Source: Hoeflea marina
Lineage (GTDB): Bacteria; Pseudomonadota; Alphaproteobacteria; Rhizobiales; Rhizobiaceae
Direction of reading: 5' to 3'
NCBI RefSeq assembly: GCF_003182275.1
Contig: NZ_QGTR01000002.1
Span: forward strand, 496,001 to 560,000
DNA length: 64,000 bases
Part shown: in pieces, positions 55,424 to 63,255 of the stretch
Layout of the letters: each line of letters starts with the position of its first letter
Position numbering within the stretch: position 1 is the stretch's first letter
Translations under genes and position numbers: made by a program
The notes under the pieces: generated by a model
Told to the model about the DNA's origin: nothing
The model's input: only the letters and a program-made list of their open reading frames with translations
The model's database searches: none

Positions 55424-55887
55424 CGTGCGCGATCATGTTGAGAGACGTGCCTGAAGGCGCCGTCCCGCTTTTCGATCGGGAGCGAAGATCTGTATGAGAT
55501 CTTTGGAGGGGTGAGCGGGAAGCGGCTAATCGCATACGCCTTCGCCAGATCGATTGTGATGACCTGGCCTTTCACGCATCGTTTTTGACCGAATTTTCTG
55601 AATCTTCGTATCACCGTCCGGCAATGTGCGGTGCCGCCGGCAAATGCCGCTTTGTGCTGTCTGCCTGTCTGCAACGCGGCCCCTATCTCGACCGTTTGAT
55701 GGTTCTCGATCTGATCCCAAAAGCAGACCGTTCTAACAAAGACCCAGACCGCTCCCGTGCGCTAATTGCGGACATCCATGTCTATCCGAAGGGTGGGAAT
55801 TTCAACGGGTCATATTGGAAGGTTAATTCTGGGCTTGCCGCTCTACCACTCGACCGATATCCATGGAACAATAATCGGGGGAGCAAC
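55424..55887. other. 464-bp gap at the left edge of a lower-GC island
   Basis: Base composition drops from here onward. A frame at 55585-55887 is open but is only an upstream extension of the next gene and has no family similarity. No tRNA, integrase or attachment-like direct repeat was found. Confidence 0.5.
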
Positions 55888-56241
55888 ATGTGGAAATTGG
55901 CCGGTATGGTCTTGGCTCTGGTCTTCAGCGTTGGGGCTGCAGAGGAGCCAAAGGTGACCGTTGGGGAGTGGCTCACATCAATGGATCAGTCGGAGCAAGA
56001 GATTTGGTTTGCTATAAGTGGTAAGTCGCTGGATGCCGCCAATGAGTATCTCAAGTTTAAGTCCCAACCTCCCTTGTTCTGCATACCTCCTGAGCTTGAT
56101 TTTAATGGCACCCGCTACAGGTCGCTGTTTATAGAGCTAATAAAACAGCATCCTGAAATCGCTTCGAAAGATGCAACTGAGTTTGAGCCTTTCCTCCTGA
56201 TCGCGCTGCGTAACGCGTTTCAATGCCCTTCCTCAAAATAG
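55888..56241 (+). CDS. Rap1a/Tai-like exported protein
   Basis: 117 aa from ATG 55888 (GGGGGAGC ahead). Signal peptide MWKLAGMVLALVFSVGAAEE. The C-terminal half, PLFCIPPEL followed by LFIELIKQHPEIASK and LLIALRNAFQC, has the Cys spacing and helices of the Rap1a/Tai family, immunity proteins against type VI amidase effectors or relatives of unknown role. The first part of the family domain is weak here. Base use is less GC-rich than that of the flanking core genes. Confidence 0.65.
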   Translation: MWKLAGMVLALVFSVGAAEEPKVTVGEWLTSMDQSEQEIWFAISGKSLDAANEYLKFKSQPPLFCIPPELDFNGTRYRSLFIELIKQHPEIASKDATEFEPFLLIALRNAFQCPSSK

Positions 56242-56446
56242 GGTGATGGTCGACTTTGGACCAGTTCCGCACAAGCGGTACGATGGTGTGTGTCCGCTTT
56301 CATCCTGTACAGCCCAGCAGCCGACGGTTGGCAGTCGAATTAAGGCAGCGCGATGTGCATGATGTCGTGTATCGTCGCAGGTGCCGACAATTAGCGCGAG
56401 ATCGTGTTGCGCCAGAGATAGAAGACCTTAAAGCTCAGGAGAGAAC

Positions 56447-57046
56447 ATGCTGCGCACGAAGCCAGACGTCTTCATAATCGAGAGTCTCGATCCCGACGAT
56501 GAAGGGAACGGTCGGTTTGAGGGCAGCATCATCTCGAACATGTTGCGCCTCCACGGCAAGAAACCGAAGTATCGGTACGTGCGCACACGCGATGAATTTG
56601 AAGTCGCAGTGGAAGAATTCGGTCGCTCTCGATACCGCTACCTGCACATATCGGCTCACGGGGATCCCGAGGGAATGTGCACTACAAACCAAGAGCCAAT
56701 CGATTACGACGAATTGGCCAACCTGCTGAAGCCACATTTCAAGAATAGGCGCCTGTTTCTGTCCGCTTGCTCGATGGTCCATGAAGAAATGGCTGCCTAC
56801 CTCATCCCCAAGACCGAGTGCTTTTCCGTGATCGGCCCGATCAACGACATCGAGTTCCACAAGGCTGCAATCTTCTGGGCCTCTCTTTATCACCTGTTGT
56901 TCATCAAAGACGCAAAGAAAATAAATCGAACCCGACTAAGGGAGACGTTGGCGAAGACAGCCGACCTGTTTGAGGTGAATATGAAGTTTTTCTACAAAAC
57001 CGACAATGGCTTTGCCGAAGACGTCGTGCGCGCAGCGAGGAGCTAG
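56447..57046 (+). CDS. caspase/CHAT-like cysteine protease (clan CD)
   Basis: 199 aa, start ATG 56447 with CAGGAGAG upstream. A hydrophobic strand leads to His71-Gly72 (YLHISAHGDPEG) and a second strand leads to Cys108 (RLFLSACS): the His-Cys dyad of caspase-fold proteases. After the Cys come a variable loop and helices (VIGPINDIEFHKAAIFWASL). There is no signal peptide, no fused sensor or repeat domain and no membrane part; it is a small cytoplasmic protease. A nuclease gene starts seven bases after its stop, so both are made from one mRNA. I infer a host-defence or toxin role. Confidence 0.8.
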   Translation: MLRTKPDVFIIESLDPDDEGNGRFEGSIISNMLRLHGKKPKYRYVRTRDEFEVAVEEFGRSRYRYLHISAHGDPEGMCTTNQEPIDYDELANLLKPHFKNRRLFLSACSMVHEEMAAYLIPKTECFSVIGPINDIEFHKAAIFWASLYHLLFIKDAKKINRTRLRETLAKTADLFEVNMKFFYKTDNGFAEDVVRAARS

Positions 57047-57053
57047 AACAACG

Positions 57054-57986
57054 GTGACGACGGTTTCACAATTCTTCCAACCTCCCCTTTACTGGCAGCA
57101 GTTCGAAGATCTCGCGCATGGTATGTTGGGCGAAGCCTATAGCATTCCGGATGCGCAGCAGTACGGACGTACGGGACAGGCGCAGAATGGTGTCGATGTC
57201 TTTGGCCGGTCGAGGAAATATGGCTGGATCGGCATTCAGTGCAAACGCCTCTCTGATTTAGATAAAGACGGGAACCCATACCCAGGCGGCCCCATCACCC
57301 GAAAATTCTTTCGCGACGCTGCGACGGAGGCCCTTGCCTTCCAACCAAGTCTATCGATCTGGATCCTCGCCACGACCGCACGACGTGACACGAAAGTGCA
57401 AGGTTGGGTCAATCAGCTCAATGACGAATGGGCATCCTCGAACCGCGATCTGCGCTATCGGCGGGCCATCGTGTGGTCATGGGACGAGTGCATCGCCTAC
57501 CTCAACAGCTTCCCGGAATTGCAACGCTGGTACTATAAAGATGTAATTCAAGTACGCGGCACAGCCGACCTCGATAAGATGATTCTTCAAACGATAGCGC
57601 TGGCCTTTTCGAGGCCGGCATTTGAGGTGCCATTGCTTTGCGAGAGTCCTGCGGAGTTTCTTCAAGCTCTGTCTGACACACAGCGAGCAGTCCGAACCGG
57701 CGAGCTTCTCGATCGCGAGAGCCGTCATGTGATCCGGAAATCTGTAGGGGGGTGGCGAGATCTTGGCGATAGAGAAGCTCGCGATGGTCTGGACTTCGTC
57801 GACAAGCGGCTTCGGCAGTTACGGAGCAAGCTTGAGCAAGGGCGCAAAGACAAGAAGATCCGAGAAGTCGATGGGTTTCTGGATTTCACGGATTCAGTAC
57901 TTGCTCGTGAGCTCGAGGATCTACGCGGCGAGTGCGTCAACGCACTGAACGGCGTACTCAGTCGTTGGAATCTGCCGACGGTTTAG
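57054..57986 (+). CDS. PD-(D/E)XK (Mrr-like) nuclease-domain protein
   Basis: 310 aa from GTG 57054; an ATG at 57006 lies inside the protease gene. The N-terminal nuclease domain has the four expected parts: YWQQFEDLAHGML (Glu18), QYGRTGQAQNGVDVFG (Asp48) and GIQCKR (Gln62-x-Lys64). This domain is known from restriction enzymes and from N-termini of antiphage NTPases. Residues 110-165 complete the fold; residues 180-310 are helical with a coiled-coil-like KRLRQLRSKLEQGRKDKKI. No ATPase or helicase motif is present. Confidence 0.85.
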   Translation: MTTVSQFFQPPLYWQQFEDLAHGMLGEAYSIPDAQQYGRTGQAQNGVDVFGRSRKYGWIGIQCKRLSDLDKDGNPYPGGPITRKFFRDAATEALAFQPSLSIWILATTARRDTKVQGWVNQLNDEWASSNRDLRYRRAIVWSWDECIAYLNSFPELQRWYYKDVIQVRGTADLDKMILQTIALAFSRPAFEVPLLCESPAEFLQALSDTQRAVRTGELLDRESRHVIRKSVGGWRDLGDREARDGLDFVDKRLRQLRSKLEQGRKDKKIREVDGFLDFTDSVLARELEDLRGECVNALNGVLSRWNLPTV

Positions 57987-58331
57987 ATGGACGGAAACAA
58001 GACAGATTGGGCTGAACAGACACGTGAGCAGTTTACAAAGAACCCGGTAGTGGAAAGGCAGCTTTCATACCTGTTAAGTGTGGAAGCCGTCGGTTCGGTA
58101 ACGGCCCCAAATGGCCAAGCTGGAAGGCGCCCTCCTTTACTCACTGCAAAGCAACACCAGACAACTGTCATGGATTTTCGTGTCGCGTGGCTGGATAAAA
58201 TGTGGAAAGCCATTCTCGCTTATGTTGGGAAAACGTCACGAGGCTCGGCAAACCTGGAGTCCAGTCGGTGGGGAAGAATGCGATTATCTGCTCACCAAGT
58301 TGGACGGCTAGGCGGCCCATCTCAGAGATAA
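57987..58331 (+). CDS. possible third small ORF of the protease-nuclease operon
   Basis: 114 codons from an ATG directly after the nuclease TAG (TAGATG). The first half (KTDWAEQTREQFTKNPVVERQ) looks protein-like; the second half overlaps the 3' end of the opposite-strand gene by about 160 bp and may be non-genuine. No family recognised. Confidence 0.35.
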   Translation: MDGNKTDWAEQTREQFTKNPVVERQLSYLLSVEAVGSVTAPNGQAGRRPPLLTAKQHQTTVMDFRVAWLDKMWKAILAYVGKTSRGSANLESSRWGRMRLSAHQVGRLGGPSQR

Positions 58332-58914
58332 CTGCCTCGAGGGCCGTCGCCTCCATGAATGGGCCGATGACGGCATCGCCATCCTTTTGCGGCCGCATCA
58401 TCCATGCTGATTTCATATTGGGATGGCCGGCGAGCTCAGAAAATAACTCGTACATCTCGGCGCGTCGTTTCGAGTTGAAACCGTCGCGAGCGTCGAGTGC
58501 CTTGCGCACCTCCACCGGCGAGAATTCTTTCATGCGCGCTTTCTTGTCCGCGTGGCGCCAGCGACCGATAAGGTTGCGATCGCCAGCGAAAAGGTTGAGC
58601 AAGAAGACGGTCTCCAGCACGTCGCGCAGGATCAGAGCGCTGTTCTGATGGTAGCCTGAAAGCGTCAGCTTCAGGCTTGCGCCGAACGCATTGAAAGTAC
58701 GCATCCCAAGAACCTGAACGACTTTCAAGTCCTCATCACGAGTGTCTAATTGGCGGAAGATGTCGGGGAGATCCATCGCGGCTTCGACAACGGCGAGGTG
58801 CAACCGCAGCCGCAGGTCGCCGTCGATGATGCTAAGTGCTTTCTCGCGGAGCTGCTCCTCACCACTATGCAGATTTACAAGGTTTAACGGGATTCCGTTT
58901 TGGTCTTTAGACAT
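58168..58914 (-). CDS. all-helical protein of unknown function
   Basis: 248 aa from ATG 58914. Predicted helical throughout: LRLHLAVVEAAMDLPDIF, TFNAFGASLKLTLSGYHQNSA, LILRDVLETVFLLNLFAG, and AVISEMGRLAVQLGEQIIAFF. The arrangement resembles HEPN or DUF5677-like helical proteins, yet no RX4-6H RNase motif is clear. Base composition is island-like but closer to the host than the protease and nuclease genes. It converges on the operon. Confidence 0.7.
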   Translation of the reverse strand: MSKDQNGIPLNLVNLHSGEEQLREKALSIIDGDLRLRLHLAVVEAAMDLPDIFRQLDTRDEDLKVVQVLGMRTFNAFGASLKLTLSGYHQNSALILRDVLETVFLLNLFAGDRNLIGRWRHADKKARMKEFSPVEVRKALDARDGFNSKRRAEMYELFSELAGHPNMKSAWMMRPQKDGDAVIGPFMEATALEAVISEMGRLAVQLGEQIIAFFPTDWTPGLPSLVTFSQHKREWLSTFYPATRHENP

Positions 58915-59084
58915 CTTACGGCCGCTTAATTTGCAGGGTGCTGAGCGTGAGGATAAGCGATACATACAATTTCTGCTTTCTCTTGTCGCGCACTGCGAAG
59001 CAGCCTAGCTGAATTCGGCCCCTCCCATCCCCACCCACCACCCCACCCCTTGAACAAACCACGAACGCATGCCACGGTCCACCC

Positions 59085-60278
59085 ATGGTGATTCAGCTGT
59101 CCAACACCGCCGCGCGGCGCATCTTTCTGCACAGGCAGGGGCTGTCGGCTCCGCCGGGGGAGGCGCTGTCGAAGGCGGGGCTGCTCGAGATGATCCGGCA
59201 GCTTGGTTTCGTCCAGGTCGACAGCATCTCGACCGTCGAGCGCGCCCACAACCAGATCCTGTTTTCCCGCAACCAGACCTTCCGCCGCGAGCATCTGCGC
59301 GAACTGCTGGAGGAGGACCGGGCGCTGTTCGAGCACTGGACCCATGACGCGGCGATCGTGCCGTGCGAATTCTATCCCTACTGGAAGCACCGCTTCGCCC
59401 GCAAGGAGGCGGGGATCCGCGAGCGCTGGGTGAAATGGCAGGGCGAGGGGTTTGACGCGGCCTTCGAGGAAACCTACGCCAAGATCGCCGAGGGCGGCGC
59501 CATCCTTGCCCGTGAGGTCAGGGAGACCGGGCACAAATCCGGCGGCTGGTGGGAATGGCATCCCTCGAAGACGGCGCTGGAGTTCCTCTGGCACACCGGC
59601 AGGCTGGCGATCTCGGCGCGGCGGAATTTCCAGAAGATCTATGATCTGAGCGAGCGGGTGATCCCCGGCCATCACCTGGCCGCCGAGGTCGATCATGCCG
59701 AATTCGTCGACTGGGCCTGCCGGGAGGCTCTCGCCCGGCTGGGCTTTGCCACCCATGGCGAGATCGCCGCCTTCTGGGACCTGGTGACGCCCGAGGAGGC
59801 CAAGGCCTGGGTGCGCGACAACCGCGATCGCCTCGACGAGGTGGAGATCGACTGCGTCGGCGGCGGCAGGGCGCGCGCCTCGGTGGCCTTTCCCGGCCTG
59901 TCGCCCGATGCCGCCGACTGGCCGGAGCCGCCGGCGCGTGTGCGCGTGCTCAGCCCCTTCGACCCGCTGCTGCGCGACCGGAACCGCGCCGAACGTCTCT
60001 TCGGCTTCCGCTACCGCATCGAGGTCTTCGTGCCGGAGGCGAAGCGGGAATACGGCTACTATGTCTTTCCGCTCATCGAGGGCGACCGCATGATCGGCCG
60101 CATCGACATGCGCACCGACCGCAAGGCAGATGCGCTCAACGTCGCAAGACTGTGGCTGGAGCCGAAGGTTCGCGCCTCGAGCGGACGCCTGCAGAAGCTC
60201 GACGCCGAACTGCAGCGCATCGCCCGCTTCACCGGAGTGGGCGAGGTCGTCTACGCGGATGGCTGGCTGGGCGGCTGA
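59085..60278 (+). CDS. AlkX/YcaQ-type winged-helix DNA glycosylase-like protein
   Basis: 397 aa of the HTH_42 family. The beginning LSNTAARRIFLHRQGL and the segment IRQLGFVQVDSISTVERAHNQIL are characteristic; later come LFEHWTHDAAIVP, RVLSPFDPLLRDRNRAERLFGF and IEVFVPEAKREYGYY. Characterised relatives (AlkX/AZL) unhook DNA interstrand crosslinks. The QVDS-type catalytic region is intact. Stand-alone gene on the right side of the island. Confidence 0.92.
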   Translation: MVIQLSNTAARRIFLHRQGLSAPPGEALSKAGLLEMIRQLGFVQVDSISTVERAHNQILFSRNQTFRREHLRELLEEDRALFEHWTHDAAIVPCEFYPYWKHRFARKEAGIRERWVKWQGEGFDAAFEETYAKIAEGGAILAREVRETGHKSGGWWEWHPSKTALEFLWHTGRLAISARRNFQKIYDLSERVIPGHHLAAEVDHAEFVDWACREALARLGFATHGEIAAFWDLVTPEEAKAWVRDNRDRLDEVEIDCVGGGRARASVAFPGLSPDAADWPEPPARVRVLSPFDPLLRDRNRAERLFGFRYRIEVFVPEAKREYGYYVFPLIEGDRMIGRIDMRTDRKADALNVARLWLEPKVRASSGRLQKLDAELQRIARFTGVGEVVYADGWLGG

Positions 60279-60416
60279 CCGAAGCCGCGGGAACGGTCCG
60301 CCGGGCGAAAAATCGCGCCTGTTTGACCGCCGGGTGTTGCCGATCATCGTTCCGTGTGAAAGTCATGGCACATGCGGGTGCAAATCGACTCCCGACCGCA
60401 ATGCGAGACCCCATCC

Positions 60417-61187
60417 ATGACCAGGCCCGTCATCGGCATCATCGGCAATTCCCACAGCGTCGAAAACCGCTTCACGGTGCAGATGGCCGGCGAACGCAAC
60501 ATGCGCGCCGTGGCCGACGTCACCGGCGCCCTGCCGCTGATCTTCGCCGGCGATCCGCACATCACCGACATCGACGACCTGCTCGCCGTCGTCGACGGCA
60601 TCCTCCTGACCGGCGCGCGCGCCAACGTCCATCCGAGCCGCTTCGGCCTGAGTCCGGACCCTGCCCACGAGCCCTATGACGAGGGCCGCGACGCCGTCGC
60701 CCTGCCGCTGATCGCCGCCTGCGTCGCCCGCGGCGTGCCGCTGTTCGGCATCTGCCGCGGCTTCCAGGAGATGAACGTCGCCGGCGGCGGCTCGCTGCAC
60801 CCCGAGATCAGGGAGTTGCCCGGCCGCATCAATCACCGCATGCCCCGGCTCGAGACGGGCGAGATCCACCCCGACCCGGCGGTGGTGTTCGCCGACCGCC
60901 ACGAGGTCCGGCTCGTCCCCGACGGCGTGTTCGCGCGGATTCTCGGCCGCGACGTGATCCGGGTGAATTCGCTGCACGGGCAGGGGGTGCTCGATCTCGG
61001 CGCCAGCATCGTCGCCGAGGGCATTGCCGATGACGGCACCGTCGAGGCGATCCGCTTCACCGACGCCGCCGGCTTCGCGCTCGGCGTCCAGTGGCACGCG
61101 GAATACGACCCGCAGGACAATCCGGTCAACCGGGCGCTGTTCCAGGCCTTCGGCGAGGCGGTCCGGAATTACGCTCGGCGGAGCTGA
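60417..61187 (+). CDS. class I glutamine amidotransferase-like (C26) hydrolase
   Basis: 256 aa from ATG 60417. The catalytic triad is visible: Cys in LFGICRGFQEMNVAGGG, His in GVQWHAEYDP and a Glu/Asp just after. GLSPDPAHEPYDEGRDAVALP is typical of gamma-glutamyl-GABA hydrolase (PuuD)-like proteins. Substrate could be gamma-glutamyl-GABA or another gamma-glutamyl amide. Confidence 0.9.
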   Translation: MTRPVIGIIGNSHSVENRFTVQMAGERNMRAVADVTGALPLIFAGDPHITDIDDLLAVVDGILLTGARANVHPSRFGLSPDPAHEPYDEGRDAVALPLIAACVARGVPLFGICRGFQEMNVAGGGSLHPEIRELPGRINHRMPRLETGEIHPDPAVVFADRHEVRLVPDGVFARILGRDVIRVNSLHGQGVLDLGASIVAEGIADDGTVEAIRFTDAAGFALGVQWHAEYDPQDNPVNRALFQAFGEAVRNYARRS

Positions 61188-61282
61188 CGGAGTCCGGACA
61201 CCGTCAATTCATGGTCTCGCGGGATAATCGGCCAAACAGGCGCGTGGTGCGGCGCTGCGATGTCCGGGAAACAAGAGGATTG

Positions 61283-62128
61283 CTAATCCGGAAGCGAGCC
61301 CGCCAGCTCTTCCCATCCGGCCAGCAGCGCGTCGCGCGCCCTGAGACCAGAGGAGACTGGCTGCCGGCTTTCATCCCGGTCGAGACGGGCGAAGACCAGC
61401 GTGCGGCCGTCGCGCCGGGCCCAGCCGACATACCAGCCCCAGGCGCGTGCCCGGTCGAAGGAGCCGTCGGCGAGCCTGGGATAGGCCGAGCCGGTCTTGC
61501 CCCAGATCGTCCACGCGCCGACCGTGCGCGTCTCGACGATGGCTTCGGTCCGGTCGATGGCGCTGGCCGCCACCGTCAGCCTGCGTTCGACCAGCCTGCC
61601 CAGGAACAGCACCTGCTCGAGCGGCGATATCTGCAGCGACGAGGCGATCCAGGCCCGCTCGAGGCCGTTGTCCTTGCCGGGATCGCCGCGCAGGTCCGCA
61701 TTGCCGTAGCCGAATGCCGTGGCGTAGCGGGTGAGCGCGTCGGCGCCAAGCGCATGGGTGATGCGCTGCGAATACCACACGACGGAATGCCTGAGCCAGC
61801 TCTCGGGGTCATTGGGCCGCGTCCAGGACTTGCCGCCCCATGCCGGATCGCCCTTGCGATAGGGGAGGACGGGATCGTGCGGTCCCTTGAGGAAGCCCGA
61901 ATCGAAGCCCATCAGGCTGAGCGCGATCTTGAAGGTCGATGCCGGCGTCACACGGCTGCGGCAGTCGCCGTCCTCATGCAGGATGGCGCCATCGGTGGCG
62001 GCCACGATCATGCAGACCGGCCGTGCCCGGGCGCCGGTCGCCGACAGCAGCAGCACGGCGAAAAGCACCGCCCCCGCCAATTGCCGTCCCAGCCGGGTTG
62101 CCGGGTGGAGGATCATCGGTCTGCTCAT
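61283..62128 (-). CDS. class D (OXA-type) beta-lactamase
   Basis: 281 aa with a signal peptide (VLFAVLLLSATGARA). All active-site elements are present: Ser64-T-F-Lys67, Ser115-V-V, Tyr141-G-N, Trp160 and Lys211-T-G, with the flanking SSLQISPLEQ typical of class D. It should hydrolyse beta-lactams; the spectrum cannot be judged. It begins 12 bp after the ribBX stop and appears to be the last gene of the aroC-ribBX-bla unit, not part of a mobile element. Confidence 0.93.
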   Translation of the reverse strand: MSRPMILHPATRLGRQLAGAVLFAVLLLSATGARARPVCMIVAATDGAILHEDGDCRSRVTPASTFKIALSLMGFDSGFLKGPHDPVLPYRKGDPAWGGKSWTRPNDPESWLRHSVVWYSQRITHALGADALTRYATAFGYGNADLRGDPGKDNGLERAWIASSLQISPLEQVLFLGRLVERRLTVAASAIDRTEAIVETRTVGAWTIWGKTGSAYPRLADGSFDRARAWGWYVGWARRDGRTLVFARLDRDESRQPVSSGLRARDALLAGWEELAGSLPD

Positions 62129-62140
62129 CGCACCCGCTCG

Positions 62141-63244
62141 TCAGATGAGCTCTGTCGAGGTGATCTTGATGCCAAAGCCTTCCAGCCCGACATAGTGGCG
62201 CTCGCGCGAGGCGTAGAGCCTGATCGAAGAGACGCCGAGATCCTTGAGGATCTGCGCGCCCAGCCCGATTTCCAGCCATTCGCTCTCGCGGTCCTGCACC
62301 TCGGCGTGGTGTTCCCTGCCGTCCGCCTGCATCGTGCGGCGTGGCATGTGCTTGCCGACGCCGACCGAGCCTTCGCGCAGATAGACGATGATGCCGCGGC
62401 CGGCGGCCTTCATCCGGGTCATGATCGCCGTGAGTTCCTTGTCGCGGCCGAAGACATCGTCGGCCACCGATTCCAGATGCAGCCGCACCGGAATGTCGAC
62501 GCCGTCGCGGATATCGCCGAACACCACCGCGAGATGGTGCATCGGGTCCCAGGGCAGGGTGTAGGAATGCGCCTTCGCAGGGCCGGCAACGGTGTCGACA
62601 TCGAAGCTGCCGACCATCTGGATCAGGGTTTCCTTGCGCTGCCGGTAGGCGATCAGGTCGGCGACCGAAACCTGCTTGAGACCGTGCCTGACGGCGAAGT
62701 CGGCCACCTGCTGGCCGTGGGTGACGGTGCCGTCGTCATTGACCAGTTCGCAGATCACGCCGATCGGCGGCAGGCCGGCCAGCCGGCAGAGATCGACGGC
62801 GGCCTCCGTGTGGCCCGAGCGCATCAGCACGCCGCCCTCGCGCGCGACCAGCGGGAAGATGTGGCCGGGCCGGGTGAAGTCGCTGGCGCCGACATTCGGA
62901 TTGGCCAGATTGCGCACCGTCAGCGTGCGGTCGTCGGCGGAAATCCCGGTGGTGGTGCCGTGCTTGAAGTCGACCGACACCGTGAACGCGGTGGTGTGGG
63001 CACTGTCGTTGTCGGCGACCATGGCGTTGAGGCTCAGCCGCCTGGCCTCTTCGCGCGGCATCGGAGCGCAGACGATGCCGGAGGTGTGGCGGACGATGAA
63101 GGCCATCTTCTCCGCCGTGCAGTGGACGGCGGCGACGATCAGGTCGCCTTCGTTCTCGCGGCCGTCATCGTCGGTGACGACGACGATCTCGCCGGCTTCG
63201 AAGGCGCGGATGGCGTCGACGACGCGGGCTTGGTCATAGGGCAT
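62141..63244 (-). CDS. ribB: 3,4-dihydroxy-2-butanone-4-phosphate synthase with inactive RibA domain (RibBX)
   Basis: 367 aa from ATG 63244. RibB domain (about 1-205): VVTDDDGRENEGDLIVAA, GHTEAAVDLCRLAGLPP and HLTCEL-like GVICELVNDDGTV make the ketose-phosphate site. The C-terminal 160 residues have the GTP cyclohydrolase II fold, but the zinc-binding cysteines are gone: the segment reads VRLHLESVADDVFGRDKEL. This is the RibBX type described in proteobacteria, so GTP cyclohydrolase must come from another gene. The gene starts 11 bp after the aroC stop. Confidence 0.93.
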   Translation of the reverse strand: MPYDQARVVDAIRAFEAGEIVVVTDDDGRENEGDLIVAAVHCTAEKMAFIVRHTSGIVCAPMPREEARRLSLNAMVADNDSAHTTAFTVSVDFKHGTTTGISADDRTLTVRNLANPNVGASDFTRPGHIFPLVAREGGVLMRSGHTEAAVDLCRLAGLPPIGVICELVNDDGTVTHGQQVADFAVRHGLKQVSVADLIAYRQRKETLIQMVGSFDVDTVAGPAKAHSYTLPWDPMHHLAVVFGDIRDGVDIPVRLHLESVADDVFGRDKELTAIMTRMKAAGRGIIVYLREGSVGVGKHMPRRTMQADGREHHAEVQDRESEWLEIGLGAQILKDLGVSSIRLYASRERHYVGLEGFGIKITSTELI

Positions 63245-63255
63245 GGAGGAACCTG

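Noticed and set aside
55585-55887. N-terminal extension of the Rap1a/Tai-like frame
   Set aside because: A signal peptide begins at 55888 with a good ribosome site; the extension would bury it.
57006-57053. ATG start of the nuclease gene inside the protease gene
   Set aside because: Would overlap the protease by 41 bp and add residues without similarity; GTG 57054 is better placed.
55424-59084. Integrase, tRNA or att sites bounding the island
   Set aside because: None could be seen; the island is judged only by composition and gene content.
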